Below, piece after piece: positions 50,301 through 59,592 of a stretch of DNA of 64,000 nucleotides. Origin of the DNA: Lentzea nigeriaca (lineage in GTDB: Bacteria; Actinomycetota; Actinomycetes; Mycobacteriales; Pseudonocardiaceae); the NCBI RefSeq assembly GCF_016907955.1, contig NZ_JAFBCX010000017.1:1-64000 (forward strand), given 5' to 3'. Below the pieces are notes generated by a model. It saw nothing but the letters and a program-made list of their open reading frames with translations. It was not told where the DNA came from and ran no database searches. How positions within the stretch are numbered: position 1 is the stretch's first letter; every line of letters starts with the position of its first letter. The position numbers and the translations under genes are program-made.

Positions 50301-51830
50301 TCATGCCTCCTCGGCGCCGCGGTCTGATGGGGAACCGTACTGGCGGCGCAGGCGGGCCTTGAGGATCTTGCCGGTGGCGTTGCGGGGCAGAGCGTCGACG
50401 AGGACGATCGACTTGGGGAGCTTGTACTTGGCGAGCCGGCCAGACAGGGAGTCGATGATGTCGTCGGGCGACACGTCGGCGCCCGCGCGGGGCACGACCA
50501 GCGCTCTGCCCACTTCGCCCCACCGTTGGTCGGGTATGCCGATCACCGCGCATTCGGCGACCGCGGGATGCTGGTAGAGGAGTTGCTCGACCTCGGCCGG
50601 ATACACGTTCTCCCCGCCCGAGATGTACATGTCCTTGATTCGGTCGACGATCGTGACGTACCCCTCCTCGTCGACAGTGGCCGCGTCTCCGGAACGGAAC
50701 CAGCGTCCGTCAACGAAGGCGTCCCTGGTCGCTTCGGGCCACTGCCAGTAACCCTTCATCACGTTGAGGCCCGCGATGATCACCTCGCCGACCTCGCCCG
50801 GTGCGACATCGGTGAGGTCGGGCCGCACCACGCGTACGTCGGTGAAGAAGCAGGGTGTGCCGGCCGAGCCGGCCTTGCGGATGCTGTCCGGCGCGCGCAG
50901 GCCCAGCGCGGCGGGAGCGGTCTCGGTCAGGCCGTACGCCTGGAGGAAGGTCAGGCCACGGTCCTGGTACGTGTGGATGAGGGCCTTGGGTACGGGTGCA
51001 GCCGCGCACATCAGGATCCGGATCGACGACAGGTCGGCCGTCGCCCACCGCGACGACCGGGCCATGGCCTGGTACATCGCGGGCACGCCGAACATCCTCG
51101 TCACCCGGTGCTCGGCGATGACGTCGAGCACCCGTTCCGGGTCGAAACCGCGCATCAGCACCGATGTCCCTCCTTTGAGGAAGCCGGGCAGGAAGACGGT
51201 GTTGAGGGCGGCGGTGTGGAACATCGGTGCCACCACCAGAGCGACGTCGTCGGAGGCGATGTCCACGTCCAGCAGGATGTTGAAGCAGTTCCAGGCGATG
51301 TTGGCGTGGGTGAGCATGACGCCTTTGGGACGGCCGCTGGTGCCAGAGGTGTACTGGATCATGCACACCTCATCGAGGCCGACCGCCTCGTCCAGGGGGT
51401 TGTCCGGCGCGCTCGCGAGCAGCTCCTCGTACGCCTTCCCCACCTCGACGTAGTGCTTCACCTCGACGTCGTCCCTGAACGCGTCGACGATGTCGGTGAG
51501 TTCGGCCCCGAACACCAGCACCGGCGCTCCCGAGTCGCCCAGGATGAAGGCCAGTTCGGGTGCCGCGAGGCGGGTGTTGAGCGGGACGAAGACGGCGCCC
51601 AGGGCGTTCGTGGCGAACAGGGTTTCCGCCAGGGCCGGGTGGTTCGCGCCGAGGTAGGCCACCCGGTCGCCGCGTGCGACCCCCAGGGCACGCAGGGCGT
51701 GAGCGAGCCGCGTCACGCGCGCGGCCAGCTCTCCGTAGGACAGGGATCCGCCGTCGTGCACGACGGCGGTGGCCTCCGGTGCCATGCGGGCACGCCGCGC
51801 GGGCCACGAGCCGAGCCCTTGATCGCGCAT
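50301..51830 (-). CDS. Acyl-CoA synthetase (AMP-forming)
   Basis: A 509-residue adenylate-forming ligase. The P-loop-like motif is YTSGTSGRPKGVMLTH, the adenine motif is YGLTETAPAALG, and the C-terminal catalytic Lys is in LPRNATGKILKARLRR. It activates a carboxylic acid, aromatic or fatty, as CoA thioester. It lies 27 bases after the flavin reductase gene in the same direction, so it probably belongs to the resorcinol-type catabolic operon. Substrate not readable. Confidence 0.85.
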   Translation of the reverse strand: MRDQGLGSWPARRARMAPEATAVVHDGGSLSYGELAARVTRLAHALRALGVARGDRVAYLGANHPALAETLFATNALGAVFVPLNTRLAAPELAFILGDSGAPVLVFGAELTDIVDAFRDDVEVKHYVEVGKAYEELLASAPDNPLDEAVGLDEVCMIQYTSGTSGRPKGVMLTHANIAWNCFNILLDVDIASDDVALVVAPMFHTAALNTVFLPGFLKGGTSVLMRGFDPERVLDVIAEHRVTRMFGVPAMYQAMARSSRWATADLSSIRILMCAAAPVPKALIHTYQDRGLTFLQAYGLTETAPAALGLRAPDSIRKAGSAGTPCFFTDVRVVRPDLTDVAPGEVGEVIIAGLNVMKGYWQWPEATRDAFVDGRWFRSGDAATVDEEGYVTIVDRIKDMYISGGENVYPAEVEQLLYQHPAVAECAVIGIPDQRWGEVGRALVVPRAGADVSPDDIIDSLSGRLAKYKLPKSIVLVDALPRNATGKILKARLRRQYGSPSDRGAEEA

Positions 51831-51857
51831 GGATGCGTCTCTCTTCGCTCAGAGCTC

Positions 51858-52430
51858 TCAGAGCCAGTCGGGCCATGTGTAGTCGGCTGATTCGTCGTGG
51901 CCCCGGCGGGGCGGCAACGGGGCGAGCCGCCCCCTGGAGAAGACCAGCGGTGCGGCGCCGGTCTTCTCCACCCCGAGTTCCCGGACGCGGCCGAGGACGA
52001 AGTGGTGGTCGCCGTGGGTCGACACGTCGGCGATGTCGCAGTCGATCCAGGCGACGACGCCCGCCAGGACGGGGCTGCCCGAGGCCGCGCCGCGCCACGG
52101 GTGGCGGTGGAAGACGTCGGGCGCCTTGGCGCTGACGTCCCGGCAGAGGCCCTCCTGGTCGACGGCGAGCACGTTCACGCAGAAGGCGCCGCCGGCCCTG
52201 ATCCTGCGCCAGGTCGTGGAGAAGCAGCCGGCGAAGAACGCGACGAGCGGAGGGTCCAGCGACACCGAGGTGAACGAGCCGATCACCATGCCGACCGGGG
52301 TGCCGTCGGGTTCCTTCGCGGTGACCACCGTGACACCTGTCGGGTAGTGGCCGAGCACGTGCCGGAACCGGCCGGGGTCGTCCGCCGGGTCACCGCCGGG
52401 CGCCGTCGCCGCGGGCGTCGACCGGTTCAC
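51858..52430 (-). CDS. Flavin reductase-like component of a two-component monooxygenase
   Basis: A 190-residue protein of the flavin reductase-like (FMN-binding split barrel) family: FRHVLGHYPTGVTVVTAKEP, GSFTSVSLDPPLVAFF, FCVNVLAVDQEGLC and a terminal GDHHFVLGRVRELGV. It supplies reduced flavin to the neighbouring acyl-CoA-dehydrogenase-fold oxygenase. The GTG at 52430 overlaps the oxygenase stop (GTGA), supporting a two-component system. Confidence 0.85.
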   Translation of the reverse strand: MNRSTPAATAPGGDPADDPGRFRHVLGHYPTGVTVVTAKEPDGTPVGMVIGSFTSVSLDPPLVAFFAGCFSTTWRRIRAGGAFCVNVLAVDQEGLCRDVSAKAPDVFHRHPWRGAASGSPVLAGVVAWIDCDIADVSTHGDHHFVLGRVRELGVEKTGAAPLVFSRGRLAPLPPRRGHDESADYTWPDWL

Positions 52431-53677
52431 GCCGGGGTCCCCAGGCCGAGCAGAGAACGGGCGTACCCCGTAGCCCACGAGCCGTGCTGCGCGTTCATGT
52501 GTGTCTTGTACGTGGCGGCGTCGCGCAGGTACCGCTGCATGCGCTCGCCGTTCGCCAGCGCGCTCGAGCCACTGGCCGAGGCCAGCATCTCGACGGCCTG
52601 GCAGGCGAGTTGGCCGGACTGCCTGGCTGTGAGGGAGAGGGCCTGGTCGTCCAGTTCGGAGAAGGGCTCGCCCCCTGCCAGGCCCCTGGCGGCGTACGCG
52701 ATGTAGTCGTCGGCGATCGACAGGATGATCCGCTGCGCGCTGTCGGCCAGGGCCGTGGCCAGGCCGAGGTTGCGCTGGTGTTCCGGATCGTGGCTGCGTG
52801 GCTTGAAGGGCGGCATCGGGCTGTTCTTGGTGGTGATGATCCGCTGGTACTCGTCGATCGCGGCCCAGGCGGTGCCCGCCACGATCGAACACAGCTGGAT
52901 GTTGAAGAACGACATCAGCCGGCCCGCGTACATCGGGTTGCCGTGCAGTTCCATACCCGGCCCGTCGGTGACGTCGTTCGCCAGGTGGGTCCTGGACACG
53001 TACTCGTGCGGTACGAGAACGTCCTCGGCCACGACGCTGTTGGAGCCGCTGCCGCGGAAGCCCAGGATCTCTCCCCAGTTGTCGAGCATCCGCCAGCCGG
53101 AGGGCACGAGCACCATGCCCGGCGTGGGCCTGCCGCCCTCTTCGTCGATGATGAGCACGCCACCCAGGAAGTGCGTGGAGACGTTGACTCCGGAGGAGTA
53201 GTCCCAGCGGCCGTTGACCAGGTACCCGTCGGGGGTCCTCGTCGCGGTGGCGCTCGGGGCGACCGGCAGCGGGGCCCGGAAGTCACCGTCCGGCCCGAAC
53301 ACCTCGCGCTGGGTGCTCTCGGGGAAGCGGCCGGCCACCACCAGGCTGTGGGAGGCGGCCAGACACAGGTTCCAGCCGCTGGACGGGCAGCCGCGGGCCA
53401 CCTCGGTGACCATCCGGGAGTAGGTCCGCAGGTCGAACTCGTAGCCGCCGAAGCGGCGTGGCTGGAGGGACCGGTAGAAACCCGCCTCCAGGAACGCCTT
53501 GTGCGTGTCATCGGAGATACCGGTCCGCTGTTCGGTCTCGTCCTGATGATCACGAAGCCAGGCCCGCATGCCGACGGCCCGGCGCACCAGTTCCTCCGGT
53601 GTCAGGTCCGGCTCCGGCTGCGGAATCTCGATGATTTTCTCGGCTGCCTCGGTTGTCTCGAACAATTCGCACCCCAT
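52427..53677 (-). CDS. Group D flavin-dependent monooxygenase (acyl-CoA dehydrogenase fold)
   Basis: A 416-residue protein with the acyl-CoA dehydrogenase fold but the sequence style of HsaA/resorcinol-hydroxylase-type oxygenases: YSRMVTEVARGCPSSGWNLC, LVNGRWDYSSGVNVSTHFL, LGFRGSGSNSVVAEDVLVP. It lacks the catalytic Glu setting of true dehydrogenases as far as I can see. With the coupled reductase it would hydroxylate a phenol, plausibly resorcinol to hydroxyquinol given the dioxygenase nearby. The ATG at 53677 was chosen to stay downstream of the shared 13-bp promoter motif; the frame opens further upstream. Confidence 0.78.
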   Translation of the reverse strand: MGCELFETTEAAEKIIEIPQPEPDLTPEELVRRAVGMRAWLRDHQDETEQRTGISDDTHKAFLEAGFYRSLQPRRFGGYEFDLRTYSRMVTEVARGCPSSGWNLCLAASHSLVVAGRFPESTQREVFGPDGDFRAPLPVAPSATATRTPDGYLVNGRWDYSSGVNVSTHFLGGVLIIDEEGGRPTPGMVLVPSGWRMLDNWGEILGFRGSGSNSVVAEDVLVPHEYVSRTHLANDVTDGPGMELHGNPMYAGRLMSFFNIQLCSIVAGTAWAAIDEYQRIITTKNSPMPPFKPRSHDPEHQRNLGLATALADSAQRIILSIADDYIAYAARGLAGGEPFSELDDQALSLTARQSGQLACQAVEMLASASGSSALANGERMQRYLRDAATYKTHMNAQHGSWATGYARSLLGLGTPA

Positions 53678-53731
53678 CCGCTGCTGTGCTGGTTCGGCCT
53701 GAAAGGAGTGTTGGCAGCGCGGCGAAGGACC

Positions 53732-53744
53732 GTCCAATGCCGGT
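53732..53744 (-). promoter_or_regulatory. Shared 13-bp motif upstream of the oxygenase operon
   Basis: The plus strand reads GTCCAATGCCGGT, identical to 59657-59669 and in the same orientation relative to the gene, 55 bases before the start. The minus-strand form ACCGGCATTGGAC carries a TTGGAC box that could serve as -35. Here the motif extends to ACCG-N8-CGGT, a short palindrome. Confidence 0.5.
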
Positions 53745-53894
53745 AACTGCGGGCCTGATGAGTGCCGTGCATCACAGCAGGTAGGAGCGGGGTGACTGGA
53801 ATGCCGCACATTTCTGCCCGGTGACGTGCGGGGAAGCGCGCTGTAACCTGGCCCGGACCACGACGCCGTGGACCTCGCCTTTCTGGAGGGCTGA

Positions 53895-54800
53895 GTGGAA
53901 CTGCGGAGCCTGCGCCATTTCTCGGCGCTCGCCGCGACCTTGAATTACCGGGTCGCCGCCGAGCGTCTGCACCTCACCCAGCCCGCGCTGACGCGATCGA
54001 TCGCCGCCCTCGAGCGTGAGCTGGGCGTCCAGCTGTTCGACCGCGACAAAAGGCATGTGGCGCTCACCTCCGACGGCGCGGAACTGCTCGAACGGGCGGT
54101 CGAGGTGCTGGCCGATGCCGACCGGCTCGCCGCCACCGCGGACGCCATCAGGGCGAGGCAACGGGACGAGGTGCGGATCGCGCTCTACGGGGTGGCTCTC
54201 GCGGAGCTGACGCATCCGGTCATCGAGGCGTTCTGCGAGCGGTATCCCAGCGTCATGATCCGGGTGCACGAAGCGGACTTCCACCAGGGGCTCGCCCCGC
54301 TGCTGGCCGGCGAGTGCGACGTGGCGCTGTTGTGTCTGAGCGTCGACATGCCGGGCCTGACCCGCGTACCGATCTTCACCGAGCCCGTTTCCCTCGCGCT
54401 GTGGAAGGGGCATCCGCTGGCCTCGGCCGCCGCGGTGGACATGACCGAGGTCTACGACCAGCCCTGGGTCACCCCCCACCCGGACGACGACTTGTGGGTG
54501 GGGGGACGCCACGGGGACCACGACGCCCCGACAGTCGGCTCCCACGCCCGCTCGGCCCTGGACATGGCCTCGAAGATCGCCTACCAGCACATGGTGGGAC
54601 TGATGCCGCTGTCGGGCACCCGGATGTTCCCGCAGCACCCAGGAGTGGAGGCCGTCGCTCCGAAAGAGCCCCTCGACGCGGTGGCCGCGGTCGCCTATCC
54701 GAGGACGGGCCACTCGCCGGCCGCCCCGGCGTTCGCCGAGGTCGCACGCCGGGTGGCCCGACGCGCGACCGCCGTGCCGTACGCCGAGATCTCCCGGTAG
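53895..54800 (+). CDS. LysR-family regulator of the resorcinol-type cluster
   Basis: A 301-residue LysR regulator. The helix-turn-helix is NYRVAAERLHLTQPALTRSI at the N-terminus, followed by the linker LERELGVQLFDRDKRHVALT and an effector domain. It is of normal length. It is divergent from the oxygenase operon and convergent with the maleylacetate reductase gene (6-base gap). The shared 13-bp motif before the two catabolic units is a candidate binding site. Confidence 0.85.
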   Translation: MELRSLRHFSALAATLNYRVAAERLHLTQPALTRSIAALERELGVQLFDRDKRHVALTSDGAELLERAVEVLADADRLAATADAIRARQRDEVRIALYGVALAELTHPVIEAFCERYPSVMIRVHEADFHQGLAPLLAGECDVALLCLSVDMPGLTRVPIFTEPVSLALWKGHPLASAAAVDMTEVYDQPWVTPHPDDDLWVGGRHGDHDAPTVGSHARSALDMASKIAYQHMVGLMPLSGTRMFPQHPGVEAVAPKEPLDAVAAVAYPRTGHSPAAPAFAEVARRVARRATAVPYAEISR

Positions 54801-54806
54801 GAGAGG

Positions 54807-55886
54807 TCAGCCGCCGTACGGCGGCTCGCCCGCCCAGGCCCCGTGCAGGACGGCGCGCAGATCGTCGGCGGAGACCGGGCGGGGATTCGCGTACGGCGCC
54901 CCGAGAGCGACATCGACCGCACGGTCCACGTCGGCGGCGCTCAGGCCCAGGTCGGCGAGCGATCGCGGGATGCCCAGCCGCTCGCCCAGCTCGTGCAACT
55001 CCCGTACCGGATCGGGGACGTCGAGCGCCCGGCGCATCGCCGCCAGTGCCTCGGGAACCGCCGGCGCGTTGAAGGCCAGCACATGGGGCAGGACGACGGC
55101 GTGTGTCTCGGCGTGCGGCAGGTCGAAGGTGCCGCCGAGCACATGGCAGAGCTTGTGGTGCAGCCCCATGGTGGTGGCGCCGAGACAGGTACCGCACAGC
55201 CACGCCCCGTACAGCGCGCGGCTGCGCGCGTCATGCCCCGAGGGGTCGGCGACGATCTCGGGAAGGGCCGCGGCCAGCGCCCGCACACCCTCCTCCGCCA
55301 TGAGGGAGACGATCGGCGTGGAGTCCGGGGCGTACAGAGCCTCGACGGCGTGCGCGATCGCGTTCATGCCGCTCGTCGCGGACCCCACGGGCGGCATGGT
55401 GAGCGTGAGCAGCGGGTCGTACACGACGCTGCGCGGCAACACCTTCGGGTCGCGCCCGGTGCGTTTGACCGCGCCCTCGGTCAGGCCCCAGACGGGTGTC
55501 ATCTCCGATCCGGCGTACGTCGTCGGGACGGCGACGATGGGCAGGCCGGTCCTGAGCGCGACGGCCTTGGCCAGGCCGGTCACGGAACCGCCGCCGACCG
55601 CCACGCAGCCGTCGGCCTGGGCTTCGAGAGCCGCTTCGACGGCCAGGTCGGCGACCTCAACCGGGACGTGCGTCACCGCCCCCGCTTGCAGCCCGGCGCA
55701 GGCGTCGCCGAGAGACGCGGCCACGGCACGGGCCGTCTCCAGGCCATGGTCGTCGCACAGCACGAGGACGCGGCGCAGGGCGAGAAGCGCGACCTCGTCG
55801 GCCACCGCGTCCGGAACGGCACCCGGCCGGAAGAGGACGCGCATCGGCTGGGCCTGATAGGTGAAGTCCAGGGCGCGCTCCCTCAC
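54807..55886 (-). CDS. Maleylacetate reductase
   Basis: A 359-residue iron-alcohol-dehydrogenase-fold protein with the maleylacetate reductase pattern: VAVGGGSVTGLAKAVALRT, VPTTYAGSEMTPVWGLTEG, SGMNAIAHAVEALYAPD and GLHHKLCHVLGGTFDLPHAE. It reduces maleylacetate, the ring-opening product of hydroxyquinol, to 3-oxoadipate with NADH. The GTG at 55886 overlaps the dioxygenase stop (GTGA), the expected partner in this pathway. Confidence 0.88.
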   Translation of the reverse strand: MRERALDFTYQAQPMRVLFRPGAVPDAVADEVALLALRRVLVLCDDHGLETARAVAASLGDACAGLQAGAVTHVPVEVADLAVEAALEAQADGCVAVGGGSVTGLAKAVALRTGLPIVAVPTTYAGSEMTPVWGLTEGAVKRTGRDPKVLPRSVVYDPLLTLTMPPVGSATSGMNAIAHAVEALYAPDSTPIVSLMAEEGVRALAAALPEIVADPSGHDARSRALYGAWLCGTCLGATTMGLHHKLCHVLGGTFDLPHAETHAVVLPHVLAFNAPAVPEALAAMRRALDVPDPVRELHELGERLGIPRSLADLGLSAADVDRAVDVALGAPYANPRPVSADDLRAVLHGAWAGEPPYGG

Positions 55887-56752
55887 GCGATCACCGGTTG
55901 CAGCACGATGTCGAATTGCGCCCGGCGGAAGGGGTTGGCCAGGCCCAACTCCGCGGCCTCCTCGGGGGCGTCCACCTCGACGAACTCCTCGACCAGGCTC
56001 TCCCTCACGGCGAAGACCGCGTCCGACTCCAGATAGTCGCTGCCCGCCACGAAGATGTGCGTCGTCACCGGGCTGTGCCCCTCGGCGCCCACGATGAAGT
56101 GGACGTGGGCCGGACGGTAGGGGTGACGGCCGGTCGCCTCCAGCAGCGAGCCGACCGGCCCGTCCGTCGGAATGGGATACGGGCTCGGAACGCACGAGCG
56201 GAACCAGAACCGCCCCTCGGCGTCCGCTGTGAACAGCCCGCGCCCATTGCCCGGCGGCTGCTTCTTCGGCTGCTGGACGTCGTAGAAGCCCTGGTCGTCG
56301 GCCTGCCACACGTCCAGCGTCGCGGCGGGCAGCGGGGTGCCGTCGACAGAGACGACCCGTCCGCTGATCACACACGGCTCGCCGCCGCCGACCAGATCGA
56401 TGTTCGCCCCGAGTTCACGGACCGGGGACTCGGTCATGTGGAAGGGGCCGAGCACCGTCGAGTCGGTCGCGGCGGCCGCCTTGTGGTCGTTGATCGTCTC
56501 GACGAGCATCGACACACCCAGGACGTCCGACAGCAGGATGAACTCCTGCCGGGTGTCGTCGCACATGTGCCCGGTCGCGGTGAGGAAGTCGATCGCCCGC
56601 TCCCACTCGGCCTGGGTCGGCTCGATGTCCCGTACGAAATCGTGCAGGTGACGCGTCAGGGAGACCAGCACCTCGCGCAGTCGGGGATCGGACGTGTGGG
56701 CGAAGCTTTCCAGCACGGCCGTCGTCGTCGCGGTCTTCGCGGTGAGGTCCAC
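55883..56752 (-). CDS. Hydroxyquinol 1,2-dioxygenase (intradiol)
   Basis: A 289-residue intradiol dioxygenase. Fe(III) ligands are expected at the Tyr of DQGFYDVQQPK, the Tyr of TGRHPYRPAHVHF and the two His in the same stretch. The N-terminal helical domain (TRHLHDFVRDIEPTQAEWER) and the segment DSTVLGPFHMTESPV match the hydroxyquinol subgroup. It opens the ring of hydroxyquinol (1,2,4-trihydroxybenzene) to maleylacetate, the substrate of the next gene's product. Confidence 0.87.
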   Translation of the reverse strand: MDLTAKTATTTAVLESFAHTSDPRLREVLVSLTRHLHDFVRDIEPTQAEWERAIDFLTATGHMCDDTRQEFILLSDVLGVSMLVETINDHKAAAATDSTVLGPFHMTESPVRELGANIDLVGGGEPCVISGRVVSVDGTPLPAATLDVWQADDQGFYDVQQPKKQPPGNGRGLFTADAEGRFWFRSCVPSPYPIPTDGPVGSLLEATGRHPYRPAHVHFIVGAEGHSPVTTHIFVAGSDYLESDAVFAVRESLVEEFVEVDAPEEAAELGLANPFRRAQFDIVLQPVIA

Positions 56753-56758
56753 GGCCGC

Positions 56759-58507
56759 TCAGCCCCGCCCGAGGATCTGCCGCAGTGCGTCACTGAGTGC
56801 GGCCGTGACGTCGCCGGTGGCGTCCTGGCGGCGGAAGGCCACGTGGTTGTCCGGCCGCACCAGCAGCGCGCCCGAGTCGCCGATCTCCCGCAGCCGGGCC
56901 CAGTCCCCGTACGGGTCCTCGTACTCCTGGCCGGGCCCGATGACCGCCGTGGCGATCTCCAGGCCGAGCTCCTTGCCCACGATGCGGGCGGCCTCCGCCC
57001 AGGGCTCGCCGCCGATGCCGGTGATCAGGGTGAACCGGCCCTGCCCGCCCAGGTCCAGGGTGGACAGGTTGCGGGTGCCTGCGGAGATCCAGGCGTGCGG
57101 GAGCTTGGCGCCGGGGCGGGTGCTCGGCTGGAAGTGCAGCTCGGGGTCGCGGGCGAAGCCGGGGTCCTCTGTGCCGTCCGGGACGATCGCGGCGGAGGTG
57201 TAGCGCTGGTTGAGGTCCACGCCGTGGGCGTTGAACTCGTATGCCTTGAAGGCGATCGCCTCCCGCAGCCGCTCCCGCTGCTCCTCCGCCTCCGGGGTGG
57301 CGTCCTTGCGCGCGGCGATGTTGCGCCACAGCTGCTCGGGGGTCTGCGGGGACAGGCCGCCGAGCGCCTCGAAGACGGGTGCCGTTTCACCGATGGACTG
57401 GTTGGCCCGGGTGACGACCTGCTTGCCGACCGGTGCCCGCTCGTCACTGTAGGTGTCCAGAAGGGACGGGGACGCGGTGCCGTCCAGGACGAGCTTCAGC
57501 TTCCAGGCCAGGTTGTAGGAGTCCTGGATGGAGGTGTTGGAGCCCAGCCCGTTCGACGGTGGGTGCCGGTGGCAGGCGTCGCCCGCGCAGAACACCCGGC
57601 CGCTGGAGTACTTCTCGGCGTACATCTCGTTGACCGTCCAGGCGGAGGACGACTTGATGGTCACCGGTATCTCGTCGTCGCCCACCAGCTTGCGCACGAC
57701 CGACAGGGCGTACTCCTCGGTGAGGTCCGGAGGGCCGCCCTCGACGTCGTACCCCCACACGATCAGCCACTCGTTCCACGGCCGTACGCAGCGCACCAGG
57801 CCTGCGCCGATGCCGCCGACGGTCGCGCCTGGCGCCAGCACCCAGTAGAGGGTGGCGGGCCGGTGCGCCACGTACTTGGTGAGATCCGCGTCGAAGACGA
57901 TGTTGATGCTGCCGGCCACGCCCATCTGGCCGCCCATCGGCAGCCCGGCGTCCTCGGCCACCTTGCTGCGGCCGCCGTCGGCGCCGATCAGGTACTTGGC
58001 GCGGATCGCGTAGGTGTCGCCGCGCACCCGGTCGCGCACCGTGGCGGTCACGCCGTCCGCGTCCTGCTCGTGCGACAGGTACTCGGTGTCGAAGCGCAAC
58101 CGGGTGCCGCGTTCGACGGCCGCGGTCACCAGGACCGGCTCCATCAGGTGCTGCGGCATGTCGCACATCCGGGTGGGGCTGGCCAGCTCGTGCGCCGCCT
58201 GCACCAGCGGCTCGTTGCCCCAGGAGCGGAGCCGGCCGAGTTCCTCACCGGCGATGGCGGTGCAGAAGACGGTGTTGCCCATCAGGTGTTGCGGCGTGGC
58301 CTTGACGATCACGTCCTGTTCGACGCCGAGATCGCGCAGCACCTCCATGGTGCGCTGGTTGGTGATGTGCGCCCTGGGCGTGTCCGCCAGCCGTGAGTAG
58401 CGCGTCACCATGATGTTCGGAACGCCATAGGTGCTCAACGCGAGGCCGGCGCTCGCGCCCGCCGGTCCGCTGCCCACGATGAGCACATCGGTCTCCACCA
58501 TCGTCAT
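56759..58507 (-). CDS. FAD-dependent phenol hydroxylase (2,4-dichlorophenol 6-monooxygenase/resorcinol type)
   Basis: A 582-residue class A flavoprotein hydroxylase. The FAD motif is LIVGSGPAGASAGLALSTYG and the second FAD contact is RVFCAGDACHRHPPSNGLGS. The NAD(P)H/DG motif is YLIGADGGRSKVAED. Its length and C-terminal domain match the TfdB group. It could form hydroxyquinol or a catechol for the coupled dioxygenase. The ATG at 58507 overlaps the hydrolase stop; the stop lies six bases before the dioxygenase start. Confidence 0.85.
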   Translation of the reverse strand: MTMVETDVLIVGSGPAGASAGLALSTYGVPNIMVTRYSRLADTPRAHITNQRTMEVLRDLGVEQDVIVKATPQHLMGNTVFCTAIAGEELGRLRSWGNEPLVQAAHELASPTRMCDMPQHLMEPVLVTAAVERGTRLRFDTEYLSHEQDADGVTATVRDRVRGDTYAIRAKYLIGADGGRSKVAEDAGLPMGGQMGVAGSINIVFDADLTKYVAHRPATLYWVLAPGATVGGIGAGLVRCVRPWNEWLIVWGYDVEGGPPDLTEEYALSVVRKLVGDDEIPVTIKSSSAWTVNEMYAEKYSSGRVFCAGDACHRHPPSNGLGSNTSIQDSYNLAWKLKLVLDGTASPSLLDTYSDERAPVGKQVVTRANQSIGETAPVFEALGGLSPQTPEQLWRNIAARKDATPEAEEQRERLREAIAFKAYEFNAHGVDLNQRYTSAAIVPDGTEDPGFARDPELHFQPSTRPGAKLPHAWISAGTRNLSTLDLGGQGRFTLITGIGGEPWAEAARIVGKELGLEIATAVIGPGQEYEDPYGDWARLREIGDSGALLVRPDNHVAFRRQDATGDVTAALSDALRQILGRG

Positions 58508-59592
58508 CGGGCGTCCTCCTCCACCGCTGCCGGCTGCTTGCCCAGCCAGGCCATCAGCGCCTCCGCCACCTCGTCGGAGTTCTTCTCGCCCATGGGCAGA
58601 TGACCGTTGCCGGTGATCCCCATCTCCGGCAGGCGCAGCAGCTCGGCGTCCGCACCGGCCTGCGCCAGATAATCGGCGACGCCGTGCCCGGACGGCGCGA
58701 ACGGCGAAGTGTCGGCCACGACGACGGCGATCGGGAAGCCCTTCAAGTTGGGCAGGGACCGGACGGGTTCGTCCTGCACGAGGCAGTCCTGCACCCCGTC
58801 GGCTCCGGCTGCCCGGAGCCTGGTGCGCAGCTCTTGCGGATCCCGGACCGGCGGCTCGTAGGTGATCGGGGCCGCGGTGAGGCCCCAGTCCAGTCGGCCG
58901 AAGCCGGGCAGCTCGGTGAACGGCGGCCCGATCGGCTCCACCGCGATGATCGCCTTGACCAGCCCGGGCCGGGCGTCGGCGACGAGCCACCCGAAGGGGC
59001 CGCCCATCGAATGGGTGATGAGCACAGCCGGCCCGATGCGGTCGAGCAACTCGGCCCCGCAGCGCCGCATCTGCTCCTCGTTCTCGGTGAACGTGGGCAA
59101 CGCGGGTCCCTGGCTCGCCATCAACTGGTCCAGCGCGGAGTCGTCGCCGATCTGGCCGCTGCCGGGCCACTGGCTACCGGGTCGCCCCGCCCCGTCGCAG
59201 AACAGCCAGCGGATGAACTCGTACGTCGGCGCCGCGCCCTCCAGGGGCCCGAGGACATCGGGGTGGTACGGGGAGCGCCCGTGACCTGGACGGTCGACCA
59301 CGTACACGGCGTAACCGGCCTGGAGGAACCGGGTGGCCCAGCCGGGTCGCCCGTCCGGCGTCGACAGGTAGTCCGTGCCCTGGCCGCCGCCTCCGTGGAC
59401 CATCACCACGGGCAGCGGATACCGGAGATCGGCCGGGATCTGGTACTGGACGTACATCGCGGCCTCGGCGGCGGTCCCGGCCTCGGTCGGCTTGCGCCCG
59501 ACACCGACCCAGAACGCGCCTTGCTCGCTGATCGTCAACGACGAGGCGGCACGGGCCGGCTCGGCGGTCCCGGCTGGTGGGGAGATGGTCAT
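58504..59592 (-). CDS. Alpha/beta hydrolase of the resorcinol-type operon
   Basis: A 362-residue alpha/beta hydrolase, larger than typical esterases. The oxyanion region is VVMVHGGGGQGTDYLSTPDG. The nucleophile elbow reads LITHSMGGPFGWL, with Thr where the first Gly of GxSxG is usual, and the His is in ITGNGHLPMGEK. The ATG at 59592 follows GGAGG. As first gene of the operon, before the hydroxylase, it may free a phenol from an ester or other precursor. The 13-bp motif shared with the oxygenase operon lies 65 bases upstream. Confidence 0.78.
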   Translation of the reverse strand: MTISPPAGTAEPARAASSLTISEQGAFWVGVGRKPTEAGTAAEAAMYVQYQIPADLRYPLPVVMVHGGGGQGTDYLSTPDGRPGWATRFLQAGYAVYVVDRPGHGRSPYHPDVLGPLEGAAPTYEFIRWLFCDGAGRPGSQWPGSGQIGDDSALDQLMASQGPALPTFTENEEQMRRCGAELLDRIGPAVLITHSMGGPFGWLVADARPGLVKAIIAVEPIGPPFTELPGFGRLDWGLTAAPITYEPPVRDPQELRTRLRAAGADGVQDCLVQDEPVRSLPNLKGFPIAVVVADTSPFAPSGHGVADYLAQAGADAELLRLPEMGITGNGHLPMGEKNSDEVAEALMAWLGKQPAAVEEDAR

